A stretch of DNA of 64,000 nucleotides, from positions 1 through 64,000 of the forward strand of contig JBNKKA010000002.1 of NCBI GenBank assembly GCA_050291585.1, in the 5' to 3' direction. The translations under genes and the position numbers were made by a program. A model generated the notes under the pieces. That model ran no database searches. It was not told where the DNA came from and saw only the letters and a program-made list of their open reading frames with translations. This document shows positions 53,338 through 62,105 of this stretch, piece by piece (within the stretch, counting starts at the first letter, position 1; every line of letters begins with the position of its first letter). The stretch is from JASJCL01 sp050291585. GTDB lineage: Bacteria; Desulfobacterota; Desulfobacteria; Desulfobacterales; Desulfosarcinaceae.

Positions 53338-53380
53338 ACAAAGGCCCCGGACTTTCCGTTGGAAATTCCGGGGCCTTTGT
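53338..53380. terminator. intrinsic terminator after the chemoreceptor gene
   Basis: AAAGGCCCCGGA and TCCGGGGCCTTT pair with an inner stem TTTCC/GGAAA, followed by GTTTGC. It sits 20 bases after the stop and may act on both strands, since a minus-strand gene ends 40 bases away. Confidence 0.85.
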
Positions 53381-53420
53381 TTGCAATTTAGACCAATCAT
53401 ATTCTCGACCGAAAATCTAT

Positions 53421-54203
53421 CTATTTCGGTCGAACCCTATCTGACGGCAAACCCCAGACAAAGAGCTTAATCCACTCAAACCCGAACCTGAGCAGGGCCC
53501 GCTCACTGCGTCGCAGCTTACGCACCAGGGCCGGCTTGACCCGATAGCGCTTCAGAAAACTGCTTTCAAATACAAAGCCCCTAAAACCGTCCATGTTGTA
53601 AGCCGCCATGAAGGCCATGCGTGCTCTGGACCCGCTGGGTCCCTCGGCTCCCCATGGATCTTTTAAAAAAAGACGTTTGACGGCGGCCCACTCGGCCGTC
53701 ATGCGGTTGTGGGTGGCCGCCTCCTGGTCTTCGGCCCACCCCCTAAGATCCCACTCCTGGTCTTCATGCTGCCCCTGACAGAACTCCGGTGGCCGGAAAA
53801 AACCAACGATCTCGGGCGGATGTGAGGCGTCCCGGTAGTAGGCACCCTGCTCCACGGGAAAAGTACGGCAGGTGTCCGGGCGGGCGGGATAGACGGCACA
53901 ACCCTCGGGGGTCAGGAAAGGACAGGTGTGTTCCTCGTCTTCGCGCATGCGCAGGAGCACATCGGGAAAGGCGTTATCCGGCCGCAGAACCACATCCACA
54001 TATGTGTCTATAAAAGTCTCGGCCGTCATGTCCAAATGACGTTTTAGCAGAAGGAGGTCGTAGGGGTAGAGAAACAAGTTGAGATTGCGGCAGCAGCGGT
54101 TGAAACAGTCCAGGCCGGCATGGCAGTGAAAACGAAACCGCTCCTTAGCTTTGATCTGGCGGCCAGGCAACTTCTGGATCTCGTTGGAATCGATGGATCT
54201 CAC
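53421..54203 (-). CDS. YkgJ-family cysteine-cluster protein
   Basis: A 260-residue protein with the same cysteine framework as the gene at 50275: CHAGLDCFNRCCRN, then CPFLTPEGCAVYPARPDTCRTFP, with the intervening YPYDLLLLKRHL matching TPYDILRLKQHL. The two are clearly paralogues with different C-termini. Predicted cytoplasmic; metal site likely, function unknown. It follows the third YkgJ-like gene by 20 bases. Confidence 0.85.
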   Translation of the reverse strand: MRSIDSNEIQKLPGRQIKAKERFRFHCHAGLDCFNRCCRNLNLFLYPYDLLLLKRHLDMTAETFIDTYVDVVLRPDNAFPDVLLRMREDEEHTCPFLTPEGCAVYPARPDTCRTFPVEQGAYYRDASHPPEIVGFFRPPEFCQGQHEDQEWDLRGWAEDQEAATHNRMTAEWAAVKRLFLKDPWGAEGPSGSRARMAFMAAYNMDGFRGFVFESSFLKRYRVKPALVRKLRRSERALLRFGFEWIKLFVWGLPSDRVRPK

Positions 54204-54223
54204 TTGGATTCATTCCTTAATCT

Positions 54224-54898
54224 TTAGGCGGTGGAGCCAACGCCATCTCCATCGTCGGCAAAGGCGACGAGGCATTCGGCCAGGGTCATGTGCAACCGGA
54301 TGGGGGCCTCAATGTGGCGACGCAAGCCCTGCTCCAACTGGGCCAGTCTCCGGTAAAAGGGGGTCCGGTCCAGGCGGCGCGACACCTCTCCCCTGGAAAG
54401 GGTATCGAACGAATGGCAGCCCGGCCCGTTGATGACGCGGCCGTCTGGCCGGCGCAATTCGTGGGGAACACCGTGCAGGCGGCAGATCATCGGGCGATAG
54501 GCATAGAGTGCGCAGCGCCCCGCCACGTTAATGGGGCACATGGAGCGGGGCGGCCCGTCGAATTCGTCTGCCGGAGCCGCGTCGATAGCCACCTGGGTGG
54601 CCACCGCACGCCCATAGAGGTCTTCTCGATCTGGCTCGGAGAGGGTGTTCAATCCATGAATGAGCAGCAGGAATTCAGCGTAGGTGTGGTGGTAGAAGAC
54701 CGTGCGGCAGCAGCTCTCTTCACAGCCCTGGCAGGTAAATCCATAGTGAGCTGCGACTTCAGTGTAACCTCGATCCATCTCCGCCAGAATCTCCGTAACC
54801 TCAGCCTGGACATCTTTGATCCCATTGAGCCGCCGCGCAATGGATTGAAGATGGCGCGCTTGCTCTATAGGACTATGGGTGGGTCGCTGCAAGGACAA
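54224..54898 (-). CDS. YkgJ-family cysteine-cluster protein, divergent
   Basis: A 224-residue protein with a shorter cluster pattern, CQGCEESCCR and later CPINVAGRCALYAYRPMICRLHG, and an N-terminal helical segment of about 50 residues. It is more distant from the other two YkgJ-like proteins. Together with the gene at 53421 it forms an operon on the minus strand. Function unknown. Confidence 0.8.
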   Translation of the reverse strand: MSLQRPTHSPIEQARHLQSIARRLNGIKDVQAEVTEILAEMDRGYTEVAAHYGFTCQGCEESCCRTVFYHHTYAEFLLLIHGLNTLSEPDREDLYGRAVATQVAIDAAPADEFDGPPRSMCPINVAGRCALYAYRPMICRLHGVPHELRRPDGRVINGPGCHSFDTLSRGEVSRRLDRTPFYRRLAQLEQGLRRHIEAPIRLHMTLAECLVAFADDGDGVGSTA

Positions 54899-55079
54899 AC
54901 TCCCAAAAGAATCGGAAAAAAATTAGGCGGGCAGGATCAGCCGCCGGCCAACGCACCTCCCACAAAAATTCTCAAATATTGTGCACTCGGCGAAAAGTTT
55001 TATATTTACCCATAGGCACCTGCGATTGTAAAGCGCTATCCAAGCGACTGAGACACCACCAGAAGGGAGTTCGCCGAAA

Positions 55080-55640
55080 ATGGGTCATCATCTTATCATG
55101 GGGAGCCTGGCAGACATCCTGACCGGCGAACCCCTCGACGACACGCATGATGAACGCTACCGCCAAGACCTCATCCGCCTGCTCCTGGATGACAAGGGCT
55201 ACCAAAAGGCCAACATTTCCGCACGCCATGCGCTGACCGTCCGCGCGGACGCGCGCAGCGGCACCCTGGCCATCGACCTCCTTGTGACCCTGGAGGAACG
55301 CATCACCATGCTCATCAAGTACGGCCCGGGCTCCCTGGTCACCCGCGAACGTGCCGTCCTGGCCGCTGGACGCCTGGTGGCCCCCTACCAGATCCCCATC
55401 GTCGTCATCACCAATGGGAAAGATGCCCATATTATGGACGGTGCCAAAGGAAAAGTGATCGCCACCGGCCTGGATGCCATCCCGGATCGGGATCAACTCA
55501 GAGAGATTCGTCGCAAAGCCACCTTTGACAGCATCAGCGTATCGAGGGTTGAAAGGGAGTCACGCCTGTTGTATTGCTATGAGATTGACGGTGCCTGCCC
55601 TTGCGACGACACCATCTGTCGCTTGCCGGAATCGTTCTGA
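55080..55640 (+). CDS. stand-alone HsdR N-terminal-like domain protein
   Basis: A 186-residue protein resembling the HSDR_N_2 (PF13588) nuclease-like domain: YRQDLIRLLLDDKGYQ, LAIDLLVTLEERITMLIK and PYQIPIVVITNGKDAHIMD in family order. The catalytic half E-x-K of the PD-(D/E)xK signature appears lost (Leu-Ile-Lys-Tyr-Gly at that place), so nuclease activity is doubtful. No helicase, methylase or specificity subunit lies nearby. AGAAGGGAG precedes ATG 55080; ATG 55098 is possible. Confidence 0.7.
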   Translation: MGHHLIMGSLADILTGEPLDDTHDERYRQDLIRLLLDDKGYQKANISARHALTVRADARSGTLAIDLLVTLEERITMLIKYGPGSLVTRERAVLAAGRLVAPYQIPIVVITNGKDAHIMDGAKGKVIATGLDAIPDRDQLREIRRKATFDSISVSRVERESRLLYCYEIDGACPCDDTICRLPESF

Positions 55641-55980
55641 GAAAGATCCCGGCCACGCACCGCAAAAGGCCAGATTTTTGTGCGGAAGTGTTTTTTTGCT
55701 TGCAATTACTGGTAGCTTTATATAATTGGGCTAATTTACATCTAAACCAAGCGCTTCATCTTTCTCGTGATTTTCTATTATTTATATTTTCAGGCGCTTA
55801 GTTGGTCGTATTAAGAAATATCCGCCCAAGGCGACCCGGAGAAGCGCTTCAGTGACGCGCTAGTGGCGCTTCGCGGTCTTTCTGTGTTCGAACTTTGCGC
55901 ACAGGACTCTCTGGAGCGGAGCAACGAATAATGGCCACACATGAGAACCGAATCGGAAACATTACTTAGGAGGTGCCAGA
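55641..55980 (+). promoter_or_regulatory. infC leader region with a probable promoter
   Basis: About 340 bases without a gene. A perfect -10 TATAAT lies at 55721-55726 and could pair with TTGCTT (55696) or TTGCAA (55700), neither ideally spaced. A leader of about 250 bases would follow, ending with TTAGGAGGT at 55966-55974. The leader has GAAGCGCTTC and GCGCTTCGC segments that can pair; no known riboswitch is recognised. Confidence 0.45.
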
Positions 55981-56520
55981 ATAGCTTCGCCGAAAAACTA
56001 TAAAGGTGGCAGCAGATCGGATCGCGTTAATATCAACAAGAATATCCGTGCTCGGCAGGTTCGTGTCATCGAACCCGATGGAAACCAGCTCGGTATTCTG
56101 ACGATTCAAGAAGCCCTTGACACAGCCAATAGAGCAGGCCTGGACCTCGTAGAGGTATCGCCCAATGCAAATCCACCGGTTTGCAAAATCATGGACTATG
56201 GGCGCTTTAAATACGAACAAACAAAGAAACAGCAAGAGGCCAAGAAAAAGCAGAGTGCTTTCCAGTTGAAAGAGATCAAAGTTCGGCCGAAAACTGGAGA
56301 GCACGATCTGCAGACCAAGCTGGGTCACATTCGCAAATTCATCGAACGGCGCGACAAGGTCAAGGTAACCGTGATGTTCCGCGGCAGAGAGATCACCTTG
56401 TCGGCTCGCGGACGCGAACTCCTCATGCGAATCGCCACAGAGGTTGAAGAGATTGCGGCGGTGGAACAATCACCCAAGTTTGAAGGCCGCACCATGATGA
56501 TGATCCTGGCACCGCGCTAG
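55981..56520 (+). CDS. infC: translation initiation factor IF-3 with AUA start
   Basis: The full 179-residue IF-3 is read from ATA 55981, 6 bases after a perfect AGGAGGT. The frame has a TGA at 55942 and no ATG, GTG or TTG between there and the N-domain; the next in-frame ATG (56191) would delete that domain. N-terminal RVNINKNIRARQVRVI and LVEVSPNANPPVCKIMDYGRFKYEQ match the IF-3 signature, as does DKVKVTVMFRGRE later. IF-3 governs start-codon fidelity, and rare AUU-type starts on infC are known to give autoregulation. Confidence 0.93.
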   Translation: MASPKNYKGGSRSDRVNINKNIRARQVRVIEPDGNQLGILTIQEALDTANRAGLDLVEVSPNANPPVCKIMDYGRFKYEQTKKQQEAKKKQSAFQLKEIKVRPKTGEHDLQTKLGHIRKFIERRDKVKVTVMFRGREITLSARGRELLMRIATEVEEIAAVEQSPKFEGRTMMMILAPR

Positions 56521-56628
56521 CTTTTGGATGTATTTTAGACCCCTCGCTAGGACGAGCAGAAAGCGAATCTATAGTACAGACGCTGATAATGCGCGAATAG
56601 CGGGAACAAAGAGTAACCAAGTTTAGGT

Positions 56629-56661
56629 GGCGTGAGCGACGCCCTTGAGCCCGCTCACGCC
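56629..56661 (+). other. stem-loop in the infC-rpmI spacer
   Basis: GGCGTGAGCG and CGCTCACGCC form a perfect 10-base-pair stem with a 13-base loop, extendable by AGGT/ATCT with one G-U pair. It lies 130 bases before rpmI. It could be an L20- or L35-related autoregulatory structure or a partial terminator; no T-run follows. Confidence 0.4.
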
Positions 56662-56794
56662 ATCTGTGTTGTTTGCCCAATGGCAATAGAATCAGCTGAA
56701 TCACCAAGCGCTCGCACCGGCGGCGCCCTAAGATATTTTAGGATGCACCAGCCTGACACGCTTTCAGCGAATCGAGATCACAAGGAGTGAACCC

Positions 56795-56992
56795 ATGCCT
56801 AAAATCAAGACCAACCGTGCAGCTGCCAAGCGCTTCAAGCGGACAGGAACGGGAAAATACCGCTACAACAAGTCCCATGCCAGCCACATTCTGACCAAGA
56901 AGACCACCAAGCGCAAACGTGGCCTGCGCCTGGCCCAGGTGATTAAGAAGTCGGACATGCGCGAGTTGAAGCTGCTACTCCCCAATGGATAA
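56795..56992 (+). CDS. rpmI: 50S ribosomal protein L35
   Basis: A 65-residue very basic protein matching L35: MPKIKTNRAAAKRFKRTG, SHASHILTKKTTKRKRGLR and the C-terminal LLPNG-type end. AAGGAGTGA precedes ATG 56795. In the usual infC-rpmI-rplT order. Confidence 0.97.
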   Translation: MPKIKTNRAAAKRFKRTGTGKYRYNKSHASHILTKKTTKRKRGLRLAQVIKKSDMRELKLLLPNG

Positions 56993-57130
56993 GATGGCGG
57001 AACTATCCGCTTTACACCGCAAACCGGCCCCTAAGTACGGATGCGCTTATTATCAGATAGGCCCCTCATCGTCAGATGAGACCTCATCGTTAGGTGAACC
57101 GTCGCCGGCCGCGTGCACTAAGGAGATACA

Positions 57131-57478
57131 ATGAGAATCAAAAGAGGTTTCAAGGCAAGGAAAAGACGTAAAAAGGTATTGGCTCTGGCCAAGGGTTTTC
57201 GTGGCGGCCGCAGCAAGCTGTTTCGCACAGCGGCGGACTCTGTGGACAAGGCCCTCATGTACGCCTATCGGGATCGTCGGCAGCGCAAACGTGACTTCCG
57301 CCGCCTGTGGATCGCGCGCATCAACGCCGCCGCTCGCATGAACGACGTCTCCTACAGCAAGTTTATCCACGGGCTTAAAAAGGCCGGCGTGGAGCTGGAT
57401 CGTAAAGTGTTGGCAGAGTTGGCGGTCTCAGACCCGTCCGCATTCGCTCAGATCGCGACCCTGTCCATCCAGGCGTAG
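57131..57478 (+). CDS. rplT: 50S ribosomal protein L20
   Basis: A 115-residue basic protein: MRIKRGFKARKRRKKVLALAKGFRGGRS and the block RDRRQRKRDFRRLWI are L20 signatures. L20 also represses its own operon in other bacteria. The gap to rpmI is 138 bases. A large hairpin follows before pheS. Confidence 0.97.
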   Translation: MRIKRGFKARKRRKKVLALAKGFRGGRSKLFRTAADSVDKALMYAYRDRRQRKRDFRRLWIARINAAARMNDVSYSKFIHGLKKAGVELDRKVLAELAVSDPSAFAQIATLSIQA

Positions 57479-57529
57479 TTGTTTACGTAGACGTAAACGC
57501 AGCCCAACACACAGATCCTTTAGCGACAT

Positions 57530-57607
57530 GAAACTGGAAGCTGCCGGCCCCACAAAGTGGGGGCCCCACTTTGTGGGGCTTGGCGGTAATTCCAGTTTCT
57601 TTTTTGT
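57530..57607 (+). terminator. large hairpin between rplT and pheS, terminator or attenuator
   Basis: Outer arms AAACTGGAA and TTCCAGTTT enclose a 15-base perfect inner stem CCCCACAAAGTGGGG/CCCCACTTTGTGGGG, and TTTTTT follows. It can end the infC-rpmI-rplT transcript. Because pheS starts only 70 bases later, it could instead attenuate pheST, but I see no Phe-rich leader peptide or T-box. Confidence 0.8.
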
Positions 57608-57676
57608 AAACCCGCAAGGATTCCGCTAAAAGGCATAATAGCAGCAGAATCCCACCTGCTGGAGCAGATTGATATC

Positions 57677-58690
57677 GTGGATACGACGACGAGCATTGAC
57701 ACTATCAAAGCCGAAGCGCTGCAGGAGCTGGACACCGCCACTAGTGCCGATGATATAGCCGCCCTGTCGGTAAAATATTTAGGCCGCAAGGGCGCCATCA
57801 CCCTATTCCTGCGCAACATCTCCAAGCTGCCCCCCAAAGAGCGCCCCATGGCGGGCAAGACCGCCAACCAAGTCAAGCAGCTTCTGGAGGCCCGCTTCGA
57901 GGAAACCCTGGAGCGTCTGCAGATGGCGGCCGCCGAGAACGCCGCAGCCATTGATGTTTCCCTACCTGGCAGGCCGGTGGCCTATGGCAGCCTGCACCCC
58001 ATCACCCAGGTGACCGAGGAGATCTGCGCCATCTTCGCCCGCATGGGCTTCGATGTGGTGGAGGGTCCCGAGGTGGAGACCGACCACTACAATTTCGAAA
58101 TGCTCAATTTCCCCAAGAATCACCCGGCGCGGGACATGCAGGACACCTTCTTCGTCTCCGACACGGTTGTGCTGCGCACCCACACCTCTCCGACCCAGCC
58201 CCGGGTGATGGAAAAACAAGACCCTCCGGTGCGCATGATCGCCCCGGGTAAGGTCTACCGTTGCGATTCCGACCTGACCCACACCCCCATGTTCAACCAG
58301 GTGGAGGGGCTCCTGGTGGATCGCAACGTTTCCTTTGGCGATCTAAAGGGAACCCTGACAGCCTTCGTGCACCAAATGTTCGACGCCAAGACCAGCGTGC
58401 GCTTTCGCCCCAGCTTCTTCCCCTTTACCGAGCCCAGCGCCGAGGTGGATATCCGCTGCGTCATCTGCCGCGGCAAAGGCTGCCGGGTCTGCTCCCAGAC
58501 CGGCTGGCTCGAGATCCTCGGGTCGGGTATGGTTCATCCGGCGGTCCTTGAAAAAGTCTCCTACGACACCTCCGAATATACCGGCTTTGCTTTCGGCATG
58601 GGTGTGGAGCGCATCGCCATGCTCAAGTACCGCATCGACGACATCCGCAAATATTTCGATAACGATCTTCGATTCTTGAGGCAGTTTTAA
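57677..58690 (+). CDS. pheS: phenylalanyl-tRNA synthetase alpha subunit
   Basis: A 337-residue class II synthetase subunit. An N-terminal coiled coil (about 1-85) leads to the catalytic core: motif 1 GFDVVEGPEVETDHYNFE, motif 2 KVYRCDSDLTHTPMFNQVEG and motif 3 FAFGMGVERIAMLKYRI. It charges tRNA-Phe with PheT. The start is GTG 57677. pheT begins 1 base after its stop. Confidence 0.96.
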   Translation: MDTTTSIDTIKAEALQELDTATSADDIAALSVKYLGRKGAITLFLRNISKLPPKERPMAGKTANQVKQLLEARFEETLERLQMAAAENAAAIDVSLPGRPVAYGSLHPITQVTEEICAIFARMGFDVVEGPEVETDHYNFEMLNFPKNHPARDMQDTFFVSDTVVLRTHTSPTQPRVMEKQDPPVRMIAPGKVYRCDSDLTHTPMFNQVEGLLVDRNVSFGDLKGTLTAFVHQMFDAKTSVRFRPSFFPFTEPSAEVDIRCVICRGKGCRVCSQTGWLEILGSGMVHPAVLEKVSYDTSEYTGFAFGMGVERIAMLKYRIDDIRKYFDNDLRFLRQF

Positions 58691-58691
58691 C

Positions 58692-61109
58692 ATGAAAGTG
58701 AGCATCAGCTGGCTGAAAGACTATGTGGCCATTGAAATGCCGGTGGACGAGCTGGCCGAGGCCCTGACCATGGCAGGACTGGAGGTCGAAGCCGTCACGC
58801 CCCGCTTCACCTTCCTCGAGCAGGTCAAGGTCGCCCGCATTGCAACGGTGGACCCCCATCCCAACGCGGACCGTTTGAGGCTCTGTGAGGTCAGCACCGG
58901 CGACCAGACCCACCACCGCATCGTCTGCGGCGCGCCCAACGCGCGGGAGGGCCTCCTGGCCCCCCTGGCGCTCCCCGGCGCACAGCTGCCCGGCGGCATG
59001 ATTATCAAGCCCGGTAAGATTCGGGGAGAACGCTCCGAGGGGATGCTCTGCAGTGGTGTAGAACTGGGCATCAATGCAGACACCAGCGGCCTGCTGGAGC
59101 TGGATCCCGGCCTGACCGTCGGCGAACGCCTGGATACGGCCTTGGGGCTGGAAGACTGGACTCTGGAGATCGGCCTGACCCCCAACCGGCCAGACTGCCT
59201 CAGCCTCATGGGCGTGGCCCGGGAGATCGCCGCCATCCAGGGCAATGCCGTGTGTGCGCCCAAGGCTGACATGCCCCCCGAGAGCGGTGAGATTGGCCAG
59301 CTAACCTCGGTGGTCATTGAGGACCAGGAGCGCTGTCCGCGTTACACCGCCCGCCTCATTGAAGGGATCACCGTCGGCCCGTCCCCCTTCTGGCTCCAGG
59401 ATAGGCTCCTCAGCGTTGGTCTGCGCCCCATCAACAACCTGGTGGACATCACCAACTTCGTGATGATGGAAACCGGCCAGCCCCTGCACGCCTTCGATTT
59501 CGATCGCCTCAGCGATCGGCGCATCCTTGTGCGGACCGCCGCAAAGGGTGAGAAATTCACCACCCTGGATGAAAAGGAGCGCAACCTCGATCCCGAGATG
59601 CTGATGATCTGCGACGGACAGAAAGCCGTCGGCATCGGCGGTGTCATGGGCGGGATGAACTCGGAGATCGCCGATGATACCCGCCGGGTGCTGCTTGAAA
59701 GCGCCTACTTCAACCCGGTCTCGATTCGCAAAACGGCCAAGCAACTCGGCCTCAACACCGACGCCTCCCACCGGTTCGAAAGAGGCGTTGATCCGCAGGG
59801 AACCGTTACGGCCCTCAACCGGGCCGCCGCTCTGATGACCGACTTGGGCAATGGCAAGCTGATCGGGGGAACCATCGACGAAGGCAGCCAGATCCCAGCG
59901 CCACAGCCCATCGCCCTCAGCGTGGAGGCCACCAACCGGACCCTGGGCACCAACCTGAATCGGGACGCCATGCAGGAGCAGTTAGAGCGAGTTTCCTTCA
60001 GTGTGGCTGCTGAAAACGAGGACACCCTGCGGGTCACAGCACCCAGCTTCAGAGTTGACGTGAGCCGACCCCAGGATCTGATGGAAGAGATCGCCCGCAT
60101 TACGGGCTACAACGAGATTCCCACGACCTTCCCCCAGATTCCCGCCGACGCGCGCAATGAGGCGCCCTTTCTCGGCCATCGCCGCCGAATCCGGACCCTC
60201 ATGGCCGGTTTGGGATTCAGCGAGACGGTCAACTACAGCTTCATCCACGCCGACTCCTGCGACCGGCTGCGCCTGGCGGCGGATGACCCCCGCCGTCAGA
60301 TGGTCAAGATCCTCAACCCCATCAGCGAAGATCAGACCGTCATGCGGACCTCGCTGATCCCAAGCCTGGTGGAGACCCTCCAGCGCAACCTGGCTCGCCA
60401 GGTCAAGGATGTGCGCATCTTCGAGACCGGACGCGTCTACATCGGCCAGCCTGGCAAGGAGCTGCCTGAGGAGAGAGAGATGCTGGCCGGCCTGTGGTCT
60501 GGCAACCGCAGCCCCCTCTCCTGGCACGGCAAAGACAGTGCCTGTGATTTCTACGACCTCAAGGGGGTTCTCGAAGCACTTTGCGACGCCCTCAAGCTGC
60601 CGGCCACCCGTTACGAGTTGGTCCCCGCAGAGGATTGCACCTACACCCGCCCAGGCGCGAGCGCCTGGGTCTACGCGGGCGACGCCCGCTTAGGCCTCTT
60701 GGGAGAGCTCCACCCCCAGGTGCTCCAGCAGTATGGCCTCAAGCAAAACGCCGTTGTGTTCGCCCTATGCCTCCAGCGCATGATCTCTCAGATTCCTGTC
60801 CGCATCGTCTCAACGTCTCTGCCACGCTACCCGGCCATCATGCGCGACATTACCCTCATCATCCCGGAGGCGATTCCTGCGGCCGACGTGCTCGCCGAGG
60901 CTCACAGCCTTGACGCCGATTTGCTTGAAGATGTATACTTTTTCGACCGGTTCAGTGGTGGCCCCATCCCTGCAGGGAAGGTCAGCCTCAGCTTCCGCTT
61001 GGTGTATCGCTCCGAAGAACGCACCCTCACCGACGGAGACATCACCACTCTACACAAAAAGATTTCGGATCATCTCGTCGAGCAGTTCGACGCCCTGTTA
61101 CCGGCCTAG
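58692..61109 (+). CDS. pheT: phenylalanyl-tRNA synthetase beta subunit
   Basis: An 805-residue beta subunit: N-terminal tRNA-binding (EMAP/OB) domain with KVARIATVDPHPNADRLRLCEV (about 40-150), B3/B4 editing region (RPINNLVDITNFVMMETGQPLHAFD), B5 domain, catalytic-like domain and C-terminal FDX-ACB anticodon-binding domain (RYPAIMRDITLII). All domains are complete. It begins 1 base after pheS. An ihfA gene often follows in proteobacteria; here a MerR regulator does. Confidence 0.97.
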   Translation: MKVSISWLKDYVAIEMPVDELAEALTMAGLEVEAVTPRFTFLEQVKVARIATVDPHPNADRLRLCEVSTGDQTHHRIVCGAPNAREGLLAPLALPGAQLPGGMIIKPGKIRGERSEGMLCSGVELGINADTSGLLELDPGLTVGERLDTALGLEDWTLEIGLTPNRPDCLSLMGVAREIAAIQGNAVCAPKADMPPESGEIGQLTSVVIEDQERCPRYTARLIEGITVGPSPFWLQDRLLSVGLRPINNLVDITNFVMMETGQPLHAFDFDRLSDRRILVRTAAKGEKFTTLDEKERNLDPEMLMICDGQKAVGIGGVMGGMNSEIADDTRRVLLESAYFNPVSIRKTAKQLGLNTDASHRFERGVDPQGTVTALNRAAALMTDLGNGKLIGGTIDEGSQIPAPQPIALSVEATNRTLGTNLNRDAMQEQLERVSFSVAAENEDTLRVTAPSFRVDVSRPQDLMEEIARITGYNEIPTTFPQIPADARNEAPFLGHRRRIRTLMAGLGFSETVNYSFIHADSCDRLRLAADDPRRQMVKILNPISEDQTVMRTSLIPSLVETLQRNLARQVKDVRIFETGRVYIGQPGKELPEEREMLAGLWSGNRSPLSWHGKDSACDFYDLKGVLEALCDALKLPATRYELVPAEDCTYTRPGASAWVYAGDARLGLLGELHPQVLQQYGLKQNAVVFALCLQRMISQIPVRIVSTSLPRYPAIMRDITLIIPEAIPAADVLAEAHSLDADLLEDVYFFDRFSGGPIPAGKVSLSFRLVYRSEERTLTDGDITTLHKKISDHLVEQFDALLPA

Positions 61110-61257
61110 CTCCATACAAGACCCAAGCGCGTTCCCCAGAATCCGCCGCCCGAGTGGGGTGGCGGATCGACAGGGGAACTAAAATGGCATCTGTCGCACG
61201 ATGACGAAACGTCGCTCGACGCATGCCTTCAACGCATCTCGGGAACGCCGCCAGACC

Positions 61258-61623
61258 ATGTCAGACCCTTCGGTATTGGACAGCGAAATACCAGACAAAT
61301 TGTATTTCCGCATTGGCGAAGTCGCCGAGCTCGCCGGGGTCCCCTCCTACGTCCTACGCTTCTGGGAAACCGAGTTTCCGCGCATAAAGCCCAAGCGCAC
61401 CGGCGCGGGGCAGCGCCTCTACCGCCGATCGGATGTGGCCTTTATTCTGACCATTAAGCACCTCCTGCACGAGAAACGCTACACTATCCAGGGGGCCAAA
61501 CAACACCTGCGTGCCCAGGGGCAAACATCCGTATCGACCAAGGCCAGTCCGTCGTCCGCCGACAGCCAGTTGATCAGCATTTTACGCACCGAGCTAGAAC
61601 AGATCCGCGACCTTTTGAAATGA
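61258..61623 (+). CDS. MerR-family transcriptional regulator
   Basis: A 121-residue regulator with an N-terminal winged helix-turn-helix: FRIGEVAELAGVPSYVLRFWETEFP, RTGAGQRLYRRSDVAFIL and IKHLLHEKRYTIQGAKQHLR. It lacks metal- or drug-binding domains and resembles the short MerR proteins found after pheT in many delta-proteobacteria and others. ATG 61258 is preferred; the frame opens at 61201. Targets are unknown. Confidence 0.85.
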   Translation: MSDPSVLDSEIPDKLYFRIGEVAELAGVPSYVLRFWETEFPRIKPKRTGAGQRLYRRSDVAFILTIKHLLHEKRYTIQGAKQHLRAQGQTSVSTKASPSSADSQLISILRTELEQIRDLLK

Positions 61624-61664
61624 TGCGCAATAAAGGCGTCGGCAAGTCTTCAAATGCATTTATA

Positions 61665-61833
61665 AGTGTCCATCCATAAATGGTGAATCTCGCCCGATCT
61701 CAAAGCGTGTGACACTTCCAAATCCGAGAAATATTGGGTATATTTTGGCCTATTTTTTCAAATAGGCTCGGGTTTTAGATTTGTCACCCAACGCCGAAAT
61801 TGGGTGAGGGGTGGTGTTTCTGAATGGACACTA
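61665..61833. repeat. MITE-like palindromic element, copy 2
   Basis: About 169 bases with ends AGTGTCCATCCATAAATGG and GTTTCTGAATGGACACTA as imperfect inverted repeats. The shared inner blocks GGTGAATCTCGCCCGA and GATTTGTCACCCAACGC also occur in copy 1 at 41687. The centres differ, with an AT-rich stem in this copy (CCTATTTTTTCAAATAGG). Confidence 0.8.
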
Positions 61834-61883
61834 AAAAGCTGTTGACAACCCCCGGATAATACCTTAGATATGTGGACTGGAAT

Positions 61884-61959
61884 GCGGGCATAGCTCAGTT
61901 GGTAGAGTACAAGCTTCCCAAGCTTGGTGTCGCGAGTTCGAATCTCGTTGCCCGCTCCA
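61884..61959 (+). tRNA. tRNA-Gly (anticodon CCC)
   Basis: A complete 76-base cloverleaf with an encoded CCA end. Acceptor GCGGGCA/TGCCCGC, D-arm GCTC/GAGT, anticodon stem CAAGC/GCTTG with loop TTCCCAA (anticodon CCC), and T-arm with GTTCGAAT loop all pair. Confidence 0.95.
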
Positions 61960-62001
61960 AATGAAAGTCCGGTTGTACGGCAACTTTTGTATAGGCTGGG
62001 A

Positions 62002-62103
62002 CTTTTATCTATGTTTGGTGGTTTACCCGACTTTTCCACTGAAGGTAATCTCATGAACTGATTGTTTTCGATTTCTACCAAAAAACCGAAGCATAGATAA
62101 AAG
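62002..62103 (+). ncRNA. candidate structured RNA between tRNA-Gly and rimP
   Basis: A perfect 12-bp closing stem (62002-62013 CTTTTATCTATG with 62092-62103) is continued by an 8-bp stem (TTTGGTGG with CTACCAAA, one G-U pair) after a 9-base bulge, and TTACC/GGTAA can pair inside. An intrinsic terminator follows at once. It is either a small RNA or the leader of rimP-nusA. No known family is recognised. Confidence 0.45.
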
Positions 62104-62105
62104 GG

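Noticed and set aside
61758..62081. 107-codon minus-strand frame across the tRNA
   Set aside because: It is antisense to tRNA-Gly and part of the palindromic element; the tRNA complement gives a well-known spurious protein pattern (NEIRTRDTK).
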